DNA from: Hymenobacter qilianensis
GTDB taxonomy: Bacteria > Bacteroidota > Bacteroidia > Cytophagales > Hymenobacteraceae
Length of the DNA stretch: 64,000 nt
Reading direction: 5' to 3'
Assembly (NCBI RefSeq): GCF_014489555.1
Contig: NZ_CP060784.1
Span: 62,001-126,000, forward strand
Made by a program: the position numbers and the translations under genes. The first letter of the stretch is position 1. Every line of letters begins with the position of its first letter. Below are positions 27,998 through 39,557 of this stretch, one piece after another. The notes under the pieces were generated by a model. That model did not search any database. It had not been told where the DNA came from and saw nothing but the letters and a program-made list of their open reading frames with translations.

Positions 27998-28034
27998 GAA
28001 ATTCCTCTTACTTAACCTTGCTCTTAACCAGCAC

Positions 28035-28296
28035 GTCATGCAGAGCATTCTGCGCATGAAGCAGAGACGAAGCATCTCGCGTGTTTAGCTGGATTACTAA
28101 AGTCAACCAATAAGAACGTCATGCTTGATCTGGCGTCCGCTGGTCGAAGCATCTCTCTCGCTTCGTTGAGATTACCATTGCAGTAGAGATGCTTCGACCA
28201 GCGGACGCCAGATCAAGCATGACCGCCTTTTTACAATCAGACGACTGCGAGCGAGATGCTTCGTCTCTGCTTCATGCGCAGAATGCTCTGCATGAC
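28035..28296. repeat. Large nested palindromic element
   Basis: Outer element: left GTCATGCAGAGCATTCTGCG..., right ...CGCAGAATGCTCTGCATGAC, with long arms of about 45 bases including GAAGCATCTCGC and its complement. A complete second element lies inside at 28118-28223, from GTCATGCTTGATCTGGCG to CGCCAGATCAAGCATGAC, with a variable stem of about 20 bases matched without error. It fills most of the 468 bases between the ketoacyl synthase and M28 peptidase genes. A frame that starts at 28189 inside it is not a gene. Confidence 0.9.
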
Positions 28297-28465
28297 GTTC
28301 TGGTAAACAAGAATAACTGCTGCCTTGCTACTGCCTTACCGCTCTGCTTGACGAGCGATTATTACAGTATTGTCCTAACTATTCCGGCTTACCCCGTATT
28401 TTACATCACCAAAATCGTCTATCGGTTCTTGACCACCCGCTTACTCCATCACCCAAATACCCCTC

Positions 28466-29828
28466 ATGAAATTTCTTCGCTCCACACTTTTAGTTGCCGC
28501 GGTTGCCAGCTTCACCGCCCTGCGCGCCCAAAATGCCCCCCATCCACCCCCGACCCAGCCATCAAGCAAATGGTGGAAGCCATTTCGGCGAAAACGCTGG
28601 AAGAGGATATTCGCAAAATGGTCTCCTTCGGTACTCGCCACACCCTGAGCGACACCAAAAGCAAAAAGCGCGGCATTGGGGCGGCGCGGAACTGGGTGGA
28701 GTCGGAGTTTAAGAAGTACGCCAAAGCCAGCGGCGGCCGCATGAAAGTAGAGCAGGACACGTTCACGGTGAAGCCCGACGGCCGGCGCATCGATAAGCCC
28801 GTGGTGATGGCCAACGTAATGGCGACCCTCCAAGGCACCGACCCCAACGACAAGCGCATCATCATCGTCAGCGGCCACCTCGACTCGCGCGTAACCGACG
28901 TGATGAACGCCACCGCCGACGCGCCCGGCGCCAACGACGACGCTTCGGGCGTGGCCTTGGTGATGGAAATGGCCCGCGTAATGGCCTCCAAACAGTTTCC
29001 CTGCACCCTCATTTTCGTGGCCGTACAAGGCGAAGAGCAGGGCCTATATGGCTCGACGCACATGGCCAAGCGCGCCAAAGCCGAGGGCTGGAACATCGTG
29101 GGCATGCTCAACAACGACATCGTAGGCAACTCCACCGGCTTCGACCCCGAGATTAAAGATCCCAAGCACGTGCGCATTTTCAGTGAGGGCGTGCCCGCCA
29201 ACGAAACTCCCGAGGAGGCCCGCGTGCGTCGGCAGCTGAGCAGCGAAAACGACTCGCCCAGCCGCCAGCTAGCCCGCTACATCAAAACCACCTGTGAGCA
29301 ATACCTGAATGACTTCGGCGTGCTCATCGAGTACCGCCCCGACCGCTTCCTGCGCGGCGGCGACCATACGCCCTTCAACCAGCAGGGCTTCACGGCCGTG
29401 CGCTTCACGGAAGTAAACGAAAACTTCAACCACCAGCACCAGGATCTGCGCACCGAAAACGGCATCGAGTACGGCGACAAGCCCGAATTTGTGGACTACG
29501 AGTACCTACGCAAGAACACCGGCGTAAATCTGGCCACGATGGCCAGCCTGGCCTGGGCGCCCCCGCGCCGCAGAATGTAGGTGTGCTCACTGCCAACCTC
29601 ACCAACCGTACGCAGCTGAAGTGGGACGCTCCCGCCGCCGGCGAAAAACCAGCCGGCTACTACGTGCTAATGCGCGAAACCAGCAGCCCCGTGTGGCAGC
29701 AGAAGTTCTTCGTGACCGGCACCACCGCCGATTTGCCCCACAGCAAAGACAACTTCATCTTCGCCGTGGCGTCCGTCGATGCAGAGGGCCACGAGAGCCT
29801 CCCCGTAACGCCGAAAGTGGTGCGGTAG
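28466..29828 (+). CDS. Secreted M28 family metallopeptidase with C-terminal Fn3-like domain, frame broken twice
   Basis: One C added at 28536-28541 and one at 29560-29564 give 454 residues. Starts with a signal peptide (MKFLRSTLLVAAVASFTALRAQ). The aminopeptidase domain has the zinc ligands in GHLDSRV, GANDDASGVAL, QGEEQGLYGS (general base and ligand), NNDIVGN and a late His in GGDHTPFNQQGF, so two co-catalytic zincs are expected. The second join appends QNVGVLTANLTNRTQLKWDA, a fibronectin-III-like domain of about 85 residues. Likely releases N-terminal amino acids outside the cytoplasm. Confidence 0.9.
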
Positions 29829-29879
29829 GCAGGTAGCTTGACGACTAAGCAGGCTACACCTTTTGTTTTTATAGTGCAT

Positions 29880-29912
29880 AAAAAAGCCCCCCAACATATT
29901 GGGGGCTTTTTT
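29880..29912 (+). terminator. Intrinsic terminator after the M28 gene
   Basis: AAAAAAGCCCCCCAA pairs with TTGGGGGCTTTTTT across a short loop. The left side has six C and the right five G, so one base bulges or is miscounted. Confidence 0.85.
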
Positions 29913-29982
29913 ATGCCTTTTGATTCCGATTCGAGAAGTGTTTGTTCACCTATTAATTCATGTCGCTCACTATCTTAACAAC

Positions 29983-30432
29983 ATGCTCTACCGCGAAGCC
30001 CAAGTAGCAGACATTCCGCAGTACATGGCCGTACGCATGGCGGTCAAAGAAAATAAGCTTTCCAGCCCTGATCGGGTAACAGAGCAGGATAACATCGACT
30101 ACCTCACCCGGCGCGGCAAAGGCTGGGTTTGCGAGACTGGGGGGCAAATTGTAGGATTTGCCATTGCCGACCTCCAAGACCACAGCGTTTGGGCGCTCTT
30201 CGTGCACCCCGATTACGACCGGCAGGGCATTGGCCGGCAGCTACAGACGCTGATGCTGCGCTGGTATTTCAGCCAAACGCAGCACCCTGTATGGCTGAGC
30301 ACAAGTCCGGGCACGCGGGCCGAAGCCTTTTACCGGCAATCGGGCTGGCGCGAAACGGGCCGGACAACTAGTGGAGAAATCCGGTTTGAGCTGACCGTGG
30401 AGGAATGGAGTAAGCGCTCAAATCAGATTTAG
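29983..30432 (+). CDS. GNAT family N-acetyltransferase
   Basis: 149 residues from the ATG at 29983 (MLYREAQVADIPQYMAVRM); a longer frame from 29899 crosses the terminator and is rejected. The acetyl-CoA motif is clear: VWALFVHPDYDRQGIGRQLQ (V-x-P-x-x-x-x-x-G-x-G), followed by WLSTSPGTRAEAFYRQSGW, the usual motif B. A small cytoplasmic acetyltransferase with unknown acceptor. It contains an intact six-base G run near 30140. Confidence 0.9.
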   Translation: MLYREAQVADIPQYMAVRMAVKENKLSSPDRVTEQDNIDYLTRRGKGWVCETGGQIVGFAIADLQDHSVWALFVHPDYDRQGIGRQLQTLMLRWYFSQTQHPVWLSTSPGTRAEAFYRQSGWRETGRTTSGEIRFELTVEEWSKRSNQI

Positions 30433-30481
30433 AACTGGTTGTGGCAGCCTGATACGCTGAATCTATGGCTACCTTGTAGGT

Positions 30482-31453
30482 ATGGAGACGACGCGTTTAT
30501 TGCAACGGTGCTTGCTGCTCTTGCTGCTTCTGATGGGTCATTGGGTTCTCGCGCAGCGCACAGTTTCTCCCACTTTCAGCGTCGTGCCGCTGGGCGTGAA
30601 GGGCGGACTGGATGAGGGCAACCTTTCGGCCTATCTGGTTGCCCCGGCGGGCTCCAGTTCCTATGTGTGTCTGGATGCGGGCACTGTGTACAGCGGCGTG
30701 GAAAAGGCCGTGGCACGCAAGGTATTCGCGGGGCCAGCGACCGAGGTAATTCGCAATACTATCAAGGCTTACCTGATCTCCCACGCCCACCTCGACCACG
30801 TAACCGGCCTGCTCCTGAATGCCACCGACGACTCGCCCAAGAGCATTTACGGCCTAAGCGACTGCCTCAAAACCATTCAAAACGATTATTTCAACTGGCG
30901 CACCTGGCCCAACTTCGGCAGCAGCGGCGCCCCGCCGGCCCTGCGCAAATATCAGTTGCGTTCTTTATCGCCCGGCCAGGAAACAGCCATCGAAAACACC
31001 GATTTGAGCCTTCAGACGTTTGTGCTGAGCCACGGCAAACCTTATCAAAGCGCGGCCTTCCTGCTGCGGAGCAAGCAGAGCTACCTTCTTTACCTAGGCG
31101 ACACTGGCGCGGATGCCGTTGAAAAAGCCCCCCAGCTGCGCAATTTGTGGCAAGCCATTCAGCCCCTGGTAAAAGCCGGCCAGCTGAAAGCCATTTTCAT
31201 AGAGACTTCCTACGCTAATGCACAGCCGCCAGCCCAGCTTTTTGGGCATCTCACCCCGGCTTTGCTTATGCAGGAGATGACTGCCCTTAGTCAGCTAACC
31301 GGAGCCGCTGCGCTACGCGGGCTGCCAGTCGTAATCACCCATATCAAGCCCACGGCCGGCAATGAAGCGACCATCAAAAAGCAGCTCACCGAAGCAAATT
31401 CGCTGCAGCTGAAACTCATCTTTCCGGAGCAAGGACGGTTGCTGCAGTTTTAG
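30482..31453 (+). CDS. Class II cyclic nucleotide phosphodiesterase-like protein, secreted
   Basis: 323 residues. After a signal peptide (LLLLLLMGHWVLAQ, cleavage near residue 25), the metallo-hydrolase motif ISHAHLDHVTGLL (HxHxDH) and the later IFIETSYANAQP plus LFGHLTPALLMQEM match class II cAMP phosphodiesterases (PDEase_II, as in yeast Pde1 and Vibrio CpdP, which is periplasmic). It would hydrolyse 3',5'-cyclic nucleotides outside the cytoplasm. It has an intact six-base C run near 31126. Start at the ATG 30482 gives the signal peptide. Confidence 0.87.
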   Translation: METTRLLQRCLLLLLLLMGHWVLAQRTVSPTFSVVPLGVKGGLDEGNLSAYLVAPAGSSSYVCLDAGTVYSGVEKAVARKVFAGPATEVIRNTIKAYLISHAHLDHVTGLLLNATDDSPKSIYGLSDCLKTIQNDYFNWRTWPNFGSSGAPPALRKYQLRSLSPGQETAIENTDLSLQTFVLSHGKPYQSAAFLLRSKQSYLLYLGDTGADAVEKAPQLRNLWQAIQPLVKAGQLKAIFIETSYANAQPPAQLFGHLTPALLMQEMTALSQLTGAAALRGLPVVITHIKPTAGNEATIKKQLTEANSLQLKLIFPEQGRLLQF

Positions 31454-31486
31454 CGTAAATCGTCTTTTGTAAAGAGGCAACATACT

Positions 31487-31553
31487 GCGTCTCGTCGTTT
31501 GCACCGTCCAGGCTTTGTTACAGCAGATTGTGCAACGACAAGACGCAAGATAT
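31487..31553. repeat. Degenerate inverted repeat (GACGCAAGAT.TTGCGTC family)
   Basis: TGCGTCTCGTCGTTTGCA on the left and TGCAACGACAAGACGCA on the right form an imperfect hairpin, followed by AGATATTGCGTCTATACCGC. It resembles the better preserved copy at 37961-38069. Confidence 0.55.
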
Positions 31554-31612
31554 TGCGTCTATACCGCGCATCAGCGGTCCAAAACTTCATGCAAATACCT
31601 TATAATGTTCTC

Positions 31613-31918
31613 ATGATAATTACCCGCATTTGGCACGGCGTGACCCACGCTCATCACGCCGATGAGTACCTCAAATATCTGGAAGCATCCGGCCTTGCCG
31701 ACTACAAGAAAACGCCCGGCAACTTAGGTGTGCAGGTGCTGCGCAGCATAGAGGGCGAAGTCTGCCATTTCTGGACCGTCACCCGTTGGGACAGCTACGA
31801 AAGCATCAAACATTTTGCCGGCGACGACTACGAAAAAGCGCGCTATTACCCCGACGATGCACGCTACTTGCTAGAGTTTGAGGCCAACGTCGTTCACTGC
31901 GATACCTTTGACTTTTAA
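31613..31918 (+). CDS. Small ABM-like (dimeric alpha-beta barrel) protein
   Basis: 101 residues from the ATG at 31613. The pattern MIITRIWHGVTHAHHADEYL, then VQVLRSIEGEVCHFWTVTRW and FAGDDYEKARYYPDDARYLLEF, suits antibiotic biosynthesis monooxygenase-type or related dimeric alpha/beta barrel proteins. The His-rich N-terminal loop is notable. The function is unknown; many such proteins are small monooxygenases or binding proteins. A longer upstream frame has no conserved features. Confidence 0.75.
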   Translation: MIITRIWHGVTHAHHADEYLKYLEASGLADYKKTPGNLGVQVLRSIEGEVCHFWTVTRWDSYESIKHFAGDDYEKARYYPDDARYLLEFEANVVHCDTFDF

Positions 31919-31953
31919 CTATTACCCTTTAATCAGCCTAATCTATTGGGTTA

Positions 31954-32565
31954 ATGTATTTCATGAAGGTTTTCATACTATTCCTGACACTCACAATGGC
32001 TCTTATCCAGTCTCCGATAGCACACGCCCAAAAGCGAATGCAATCAGGCTACATCGTATTTGCGCATGGTGATACGTTACGGGGTGAATTAGAGGTCCCA
32101 ACCCGTAGCACAGTGGCCCGTGGTGTGATGTTTCGGAAAGATCCAGCTTCGTCCAATAAGCAGTTTTATTCCATTAAGAAACTGCACAGCCTTCATTTAT
32201 CAGATGGCAGGACCTACGTAATGCGCAAGATGCTGCCAGTGTCAAAACGTAACACACTGTGTTTGCTACTCGAACGCTTGGCCGGCGGCCGCGCTAACCT
32301 GTACCGTAGCACCTATAATCTGTTTGGCAACAATCCAGATGAAGTGTACGCCAACCAGTCCGCGCTCATTTACTACTATATCGAACGGTCAACTGAACGT
32401 ACGCGCGCTCCCTATCTCTTGCAAGCCACGACATTCAGAAACGACTTGCGTAGTCTTTTTAGTGACTGTTCCACAGCCCCTATTATTACCGGTAAGTTCA
32501 GCGAGTCAAACTTGCTACACCTTGTACAACAATATAATACCTGTAAGGGCAACCTCACGCCCTAG
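31954..32565 (+). CDS. Secreted protein of unknown function
   Basis: 203 residues; the start may be 31954 or the Met at 31963. A signal peptide (MKVFILFLTLTMALIQSPIAHA) is followed by YIVFAHGDTLRGELEVP, a phrase common in exported Bacteroidota proteins that otherwise lack a named family (a beta-rich unit with GDTLRGxI). Two Cys near the end (SDCSTAP and QYNTCKG) may form a disulfide. No catalytic motif is visible. Confidence 0.75.
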   Translation: MYFMKVFILFLTLTMALIQSPIAHAQKRMQSGYIVFAHGDTLRGELEVPTRSTVARGVMFRKDPASSNKQFYSIKKLHSLHLSDGRTYVMRKMLPVSKRNTLCLLLERLAGGRANLYRSTYNLFGNNPDEVYANQSALIYYYIERSTERTRAPYLLQATTFRNDLRSLFSDCSTAPIITGKFSESNLLHLVQQYNTCKGNLTP

Positions 32566-32610
32566 ACAAAACACTCATCCTACATCGCGGCCCCTACCAA
32601 ACTCCTACTT

Positions 32611-34005
32611 ATGCTTGATTCAAAACTCATGCGGAAGCTGGCCTTCCTGTGCTGGTCTGTGCTACTTCTTTCCTGTAGCAAAGGCACAACCATCAGCCCT
32701 ACAGTTCCGGTTCTTCCCTCAGTCACGGCCGATCCGGCCCAGTATGGTACGCCCTTCACGGAAGTGCCGGATGCGGCCAATGCCACCGTGTATCAGGTTA
32801 ATATGCGGGCGTTTAGCGCGCAAGGCAACTTCAAGGGCGTACTAGCTCGCCTGGATTCAATCAAAGCCCTCGGCATTAATGTGGTGTATCTGATGCCGAT
32901 TTACCCTGTTGGTAAGGTCAAGGCATTTGACTCGCCTTATGCCATACAGGACTACCTGGCGGTGAATCCGGAACTCGGTACGCTGGCTGATTTGCGGGCC
33001 CTTGTGGATGGCGCTCATGCCCGCCGCATGGCCGTCGTGCTCGATTGGGTGGCCAACCACACCGCCTGGGACCACCCTTGGATAACGGCCCACAAGGATT
33101 GGTACCAGCAGGACGCCGCCGGCAACATCAAGAATCCGCCCTTAGGCTGGACCGACGTAGCCCAACTCAACTTCGCCAACGCCTCCATGCGGGCAGCCAT
33201 GATTCAGGCTATGCGCTACTGGGTATTTCAGGCCAACATTGATGGCTACCGCATCGATTACGCCGACGGACCGACTTATGAGTTTCTCACCGAGGCCGTC
33301 AGCAACCTGAACTCCATCAGCACGCACAAGCTGCTCCTGATTGCGGAAGGCTCGGATAAGACCTACTACTTCCAGGCTGGTTTTCCGCTTCGCTATGGCT
33401 TCGATTTCCTGGCCACCATGAAAGACATTTTTGCCAAGCGAGCCAGCGTCAAGCTCCTCGATAAGCTCAATGAGGTGAATTATGCCAATGCTCCGGCCGG
33501 GGCCCGCATGCTGCGCTACATTTCCAACCACGATATAAACAGCTCGGACGGCACCCCGCAGGAGCTTTTCAATGGTCAGCAAGGGGCTATGGCCGCCTTT
33601 GTGGTGGTCGCTTACATGCGCGGCACACCCATGATTTACAACGGTCAGGAAGTAGGATTTCCGGCCCGGCTGCCTTTTATGGGAGCGCGCCGAACGATTG
33701 ATTGGTCGCTCAACCCGGCCGTTACCAAGGAATACAAAAGCATCCTCCGCTTCCGCAACAGCAGCGACGCCGTGCGCAATGGAGCACTTACCTCCTATAG
33801 CAGCGACGATGTGTGCGCGTTCACGAAAACTGTCGGCAACGAGAAGGTCTTAGTGCTGGTCAACCTTCGAAATGCGGCAACAACGTATGGGGTACCCGCT
33901 GGCTTGGTCAACTCACCTTGGCTAAATGCTTTAAACGGTCAGCCTTTGATGTTGAGTACGCAGCTTATTTTACAGCCGTATCAGTACCTGATTTTGCGCA
34001 ACTAG
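32611..34005 (+). CDS. GH13 alpha-amylase family lipoprotein
   Basis: 464 residues. A lipobox LLLSC places the lipid-bearing Cys at residue 22. The (beta/alpha)8 barrel of family GH13 shows the four regions: LDWVANH at 144-150, GYRIDYAD with nucleophile Asp216, LLIAEGSD with acid/base Glu246, and ISNHDIN with His307 and Asp308. It would cleave or rearrange alpha-glucans at the cell surface or in the periplasm. It is short for the family, with a compact C-terminal beta domain. A GH97 gene follows one gene later, which suggests alpha-glucan use, though no SusC/SusD pair is present here. Confidence 0.92.
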   Translation: MLDSKLMRKLAFLCWSVLLLSCSKGTTISPTVPVLPSVTADPAQYGTPFTEVPDAANATVYQVNMRAFSAQGNFKGVLARLDSIKALGINVVYLMPIYPVGKVKAFDSPYAIQDYLAVNPELGTLADLRALVDGAHARRMAVVLDWVANHTAWDHPWITAHKDWYQQDAAGNIKNPPLGWTDVAQLNFANASMRAAMIQAMRYWVFQANIDGYRIDYADGPTYEFLTEAVSNLNSISTHKLLLIAEGSDKTYYFQAGFPLRYGFDFLATMKDIFAKRASVKLLDKLNEVNYANAPAGARMLRYISNHDINSSDGTPQELFNGQQGAMAAFVVVAYMRGTPMIYNGQEVGFPARLPFMGARRTIDWSLNPAVTKEYKSILRFRNSSDAVRNGALTSYSSDDVCAFTKTVGNEKVLVLVNLRNAATTYGVPAGLVNSPWLNALNGQPLMLSTQLILQPYQYLILRN

Positions 34006-34099
34006 TTCTATCCAGCCGAAAGGAAATAAATGATGTTTACACAGTCGCACTGACACAGTTACATAGTTCGATTTATATTCTATCATCGAAAAAATCAGT

Positions 34100-34744
34100 A
34101 TGAATTTAAATCCAAGGTTATTGCACTTAGTTGCTTTGTTAACGTTTTACTTAATGGTTCACTCTGTTAAAGGTCAATATAAAAAGTCTCCACTTGAAAT
34201 TCGAACAGACAGTTTAGTTGCAGAGTTGCATAAGCGAAGGGTAGATTCAATATGCGTTTATAGAAGCTATTGTGTTGGATGTAGAGGAAGCAGGATTACA
34301 GAAGACTCATCCTGTTCATCTAAAGGAGACTTTACACCAACCTATGTATTATGGAAACAGCATTCTAAAACCTATCTAACCTATTTAGATAATTGCTCTA
34401 TTATATCGCCAGTCGTGGTTTATAAAGATATGTTCTGGTCGTACTTGAGTGTTAACTGGAGCGAAATAAATAAAGGTACAATAAAAGATTTTACCACAAT
34501 AGATAGCGACAGCGGTGAGGCTGAAGTTATTCATCGAAACCATGGAGATAATTATAGTTTTGATTTTATAATAGGGAAGGATACTATCAGTCAATATTAC
34601 GACCATTTTGCCCTAATCAAGCGAACTATTTTTTTTCACAAGAAGACAAAAAACATTTACTACAAACAAAATAGGAAAAGCCCAATTCGGAAAATTCAAT
34701 TGCAAATCGATCACGCAATTGTTGAAGCCAGAAAAAGACACTAA
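34100..34744 (+). CDS. AT-rich secreted protein of unknown function
   Basis: 214 residues with a signal peptide (LLHLVALLTFYLMVHSVKGQ). The mature part has an early Cys cluster (CVYRSYCVGCRGSR and DSSCSS) and a Lys/Tyr-rich end. No family recognised. The gene is strikingly AT-rich and uses A/T-ending codons, unlike the glycosidase genes on both sides, so it looks acquired. The A/T-rich composition begins abruptly after 34010 and ends near 34850. Confidence 0.72.
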   Translation: MNLNPRLLHLVALLTFYLMVHSVKGQYKKSPLEIRTDSLVAELHKRRVDSICVYRSYCVGCRGSRITEDSSCSSKGDFTPTYVLWKQHSKTYLTYLDNCSIISPVVVYKDMFWSYLSVNWSEINKGTIKDFTTIDSDSGEAEVIHRNHGDNYSFDFIIGKDTISQYYDHFALIKRTIFFHKKTKNIYYKQNRKSPIRKIQLQIDHAIVEARKRH

Positions 34745-34771
34745 ACCGAACGGCACCTAATTAATCTTACT

Positions 34772-36914
<2,143 letters not shown>

Positions 36915-36920
36915 CTCAAG

Positions 36921-36955
36921 GAAAAAGCCCCAGAACACATCTGGGGGGCTCTTTT
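36921..36955 (+). terminator. Intrinsic terminator after the GH97 gene
   Basis: GAAAAAGCCCCAG and CTGGGGGGCTCTTTT form a hairpin in which the left arm has four C and the right six G. The unequal runs are a further sign that the left run is short. Confidence 0.75.
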
Positions 36956-36982
36956 AGTTGCAAACTTGATAGCGAGGTCACC

Positions 36983-37855
36983 TTATTTCTTACCGCCAAT
37001 ATCCGCTAACAGCTGCTGATTCAAGCGAACGTACTCCTCTTTAATTGACGGCGTTTTTTCCGCTTTTACCAGTTCCAACGACTGCTTGGCAGCGGCTGTG
37101 GCTTCGTCGGGGCGCTTGGCTTTTTGCAGCACGCGAGCCTTCCAGTAATAGGCGTAGTAGCTGGGCTGCTGCTTAATGGAAGCATCCAGCCAGGTGAGGG
37201 CTTGGTTGAGGTCTTTATTATTGTTGTAGTAATACTGTGCGGCAGAGATGTAAGGCTTTTTTTCGCCTTGCATAGCCTGCGCAATCTGGGCTTCTACCTG
37301 CGCATCTGAGTCGGCGGTGAGGGGCACGCTTACCTGGGTTTTGTCCCAGCGCAGGGTGAGGTCGGCGGCGGATGGCTTCAGGTTTTCCAGGGTCAGGCTC
37401 ATGGTTTCGGCGGGGTCGCGCAGGGTTACAGGCACGGCTTTTACTCGCACCACGTCCATTTCGGGCTTGTAGGTGTAGGCGCCCCACTGCGCGGTATCCC
37501 GATTCAGAATCAGCGTCCACTCCTTGGGGCCCGGAATGCTGAACAAGGCGTAGGTGCCCGCTGGCACGGTTTGGCCACCAAATTTTACTTCTTCCCCGAA
37601 GCGAATTTTAGTATTGGTGTTGGCGCCCGTGCGCCACACCTGGCCGTAGGGCTCCAGCTTGCCAAAAATTTCGCGGCCTTTCTTGGAAGGGCGCGAGTAG
37701 CTCAGCTCCACGAAGGAAACCGAGAAATCCTGACGGATGCGCACGGCCGGACTAGCTACCGGAATTCGGAGTGTTTGCTGGGCTTGGGTGTGGGTGCTAG
37801 CCGCTAGCGAACCAGCCAGAAATAGCAGGAATGGAAAGCATAAACAAGGTTTCAT
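36983..37855 (-). CDS. DUF2911 domain protein with TPR-like C terminus
   Basis: 290 residues. A signal peptide (PFLLFLAGSLAASTHTQA) precedes the DUF2911 core: VSFVELSYSRPSKKGREIFG, YGQVWRTGANTNTKIRFGE and GTYALFSIPGPKEWTLILN, all diagnostic of this Bacteroidota family. The last 90 residues form helical TPR-like repeats (QYYYNNNKDLNQALTWLDAS, YWKARVLQKAKRPDEATAAAK). Function unknown; exported. Convergent with the GH97 gene and sharing its terminator region. Confidence 0.92.
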   Translation of the reverse strand: MKPCLCFPFLLFLAGSLAASTHTQAQQTLRIPVASPAVRIRQDFSVSFVELSYSRPSKKGREIFGKLEPYGQVWRTGANTNTKIRFGEEVKFGGQTVPAGTYALFSIPGPKEWTLILNRDTAQWGAYTYKPEMDVVRVKAVPVTLRDPAETMSLTLENLKPSAADLTLRWDKTQVSVPLTADSDAQVEAQIAQAMQGEKKPYISAAQYYYNNNKDLNQALTWLDASIKQQPSYYAYYWKARVLQKAKRPDEATAAAKQSLELVKAEKTPSIKEEYVRLNQQLLADIGGKK

Positions 37856-37960
37856 GGGTGAGTGCTTGAGAATGTGGGAACAGGTTGAATATAGTAACCA
37901 GTGAATTAAAAGAGTTGCTTGTGCTGAATGATTTAGCGAAGTAAAAAGGAGGTTTTAAAT

Positions 37961-38069
37961 GCGGTAGAGACGCAAGATTTTGCGCGTCCTCGTTGAACGA
38001 CAGACTTAGCGCTATTCAGAAATAACATCCTCTGCAACGAGGAAACGCAAAATCTTGCGTCTCTACCGC
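37961..38069. repeat. Inverted repeat of the GCGGTAGAGACGCAAGAT family
   Basis: Left arm 37961-37994 and right arm 38036-38069, 34 bases each with two mismatches, reading GCGGTAGAGACGCAAGATTT and its complement at the tips, around a 41-base centre. A worn copy lies at 31487. It sits between the divergent DUF2911 gene and lysC. Confidence 0.85.
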
Positions 38070-38226
38070 GTCATGACTTTTGGCAGAATAATTTGCTTCC
38101 TGCATCGCGCATCGGTTTGGCTGTGTCTCTTGCCTTCAGATCTTAAAAAAAAGCCCCCCAGACAAGCATCATTTCACATCTTGCGGCTTGGGCCTTACCT
38201 TGGGGTTCCTACGCTTTATATTTTTC

Positions 38227-39546
38227 ATGAGAATTCTCAAGTTTGGCGGCACGTCCGTCGGGTCGGCGGCGCGGATGCATTCGGTGGCCGACCTCATTCA
38301 AAGTTCCGAGCCGCGCATTGTGGTGTTGTCGGCCATGTCGGGTACAACCAATTCGCTGGTTGCTATTGCGAAGCTGCTTTTTGAAGGTGAAATCCAGGCC
38401 GCTACGTCTCAGACCGAGATTCTGCGTCAGCACTATATGATGGTGGCCCGCGAGCTGCTGCCCGAGCCAGCCGTAGCCGAAGAGGCTATAAGTCAGCTAA
38501 GTACCAGCTTCAAAACCATCTTCAATCTGATGCGTCAGCCCCTGTCGACCTCGGGCGAGCGGGTGATTCTGGCCCAGGGCGAGCTGCTGAGTACGCTGCT
38601 GTTTCACCGCTACCTGACGGCCGTGCGCGGGCAGGATGCGGTATTGCTGCCCGCTTTGGAATTCATGCGCCTTGACACCAACGACGAGCCCGACGACGCT
38701 TACATTCGGGAGCATCTGGCCCAGCAATTAGCCCCCCACGCCGGCCAGAAGCTGTTTATCACGCAAGGCTACATCTGTCGTAACGCTAAGGGCGACATCG
38801 ACAACCTCAAGCGCGGCGGCTCCGACTATTCCGCTTCGCTTATCGGCGCGGCGGCCAGCGCCGACGAAATCCAGATCTGGACGGACATTGATGGCTTACA
38901 CAACAACGACCCACGCGTGGTAGAAGGCACCTACCCTATACGCGAGTTGTCGTTTGATGAGGCGGCCGAGCTGGCATATTTCGGAGCTAAAATTCTGCAC
39001 CCCAGCTCAGTGCTGCCCGCTCGCCAGTACAATATTCCAGTGCGCCTGCTCAACACGATGCAGCCTGAAGCGCCCGGCACGCTCATTTCCAGCAAAACCG
39101 GCTCGGAGGCTATCAAGGCGGTGGCGGCGAAAGACGGCTTAGTGGCTATCAAGATCAAGTCGAGCCGAATGCTGCTGGCGCACGGCTTTCTACGCAGCGT
39201 GTTCGAGGTTTTTGAGCGCTACCGCACGCCCATCGACATGATTACGACGTCAGAAGTGGCCGTGTCTTTAACTATTGATGATGCCACGCACTTGCAGGAA
39301 ATCCTGACTGAGCTGCGCGATTTTGGCAACGTGGAAATTGATGAAAATCAGACCATTATCTGTTTGGTTGGTAATCTGATTCAGGAAAACCACGGCTCGG
39401 CCCGGCTGGTGTTCAACGCGCTGGGCGACATTCCGCTGCGGATGATTTCCTACGGTGGCTCGCCCAATAATATCAGCCTGCTGGTACACACCGCTGATAA
39501 AACGCGGACGTTGAAGGCGTTGAACGCGGGGCTGTTTCAGCGGTAG
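38227..39546 (+). CDS. lysC: Aspartate kinase
   Basis: 439 residues from the ATG at 38227, which starts MRILKFGGTSVG, the conserved kinase N terminus; a longer frame from 38188 is rejected. The family segments VVLSAMSGTTNSL, STSGERVILAQGELLS, GYICRNAKGDI...RGGSDYSASLIGAA and IWTDIDGLHNNDPR are present. The C-terminal third has two ACT domains (KIKSSRMLLAHGFL and VGNLIQENHGSA), so feedback control by lysine or another end product is likely. First step of the aspartate family pathway; followed by lysA after a 22-base inverted repeat. Confidence 0.95.
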   Translation: MRILKFGGTSVGSAARMHSVADLIQSSEPRIVVLSAMSGTTNSLVAIAKLLFEGEIQAATSQTEILRQHYMMVARELLPEPAVAEEAISQLSTSFKTIFNLMRQPLSTSGERVILAQGELLSTLLFHRYLTAVRGQDAVLLPALEFMRLDTNDEPDDAYIREHLAQQLAPHAGQKLFITQGYICRNAKGDIDNLKRGGSDYSASLIGAAASADEIQIWTDIDGLHNNDPRVVEGTYPIRELSFDEAAELAYFGAKILHPSSVLPARQYNIPVRLLNTMQPEAPGTLISSKTGSEAIKAVAAKDGLVAIKIKSSRMLLAHGFLRSVFEVFERYRTPIDMITTSEVAVSLTIDDATHLQEILTELRDFGNVEIDENQTIICLVGNLIQENHGSARLVFNALGDIPLRMISYGGSPNNISLLVHTADKTRTLKALNAGLFQR

Positions 39547-39557
39547 ATTTTCTCTTC

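Noticed and set aside
28189..28465. N-terminal extension of the M28 peptidase frame
   Set aside because: It is translated from the palindrome and spacer. The ATG at 28466 opens a good signal peptide in the frame restored by one C.
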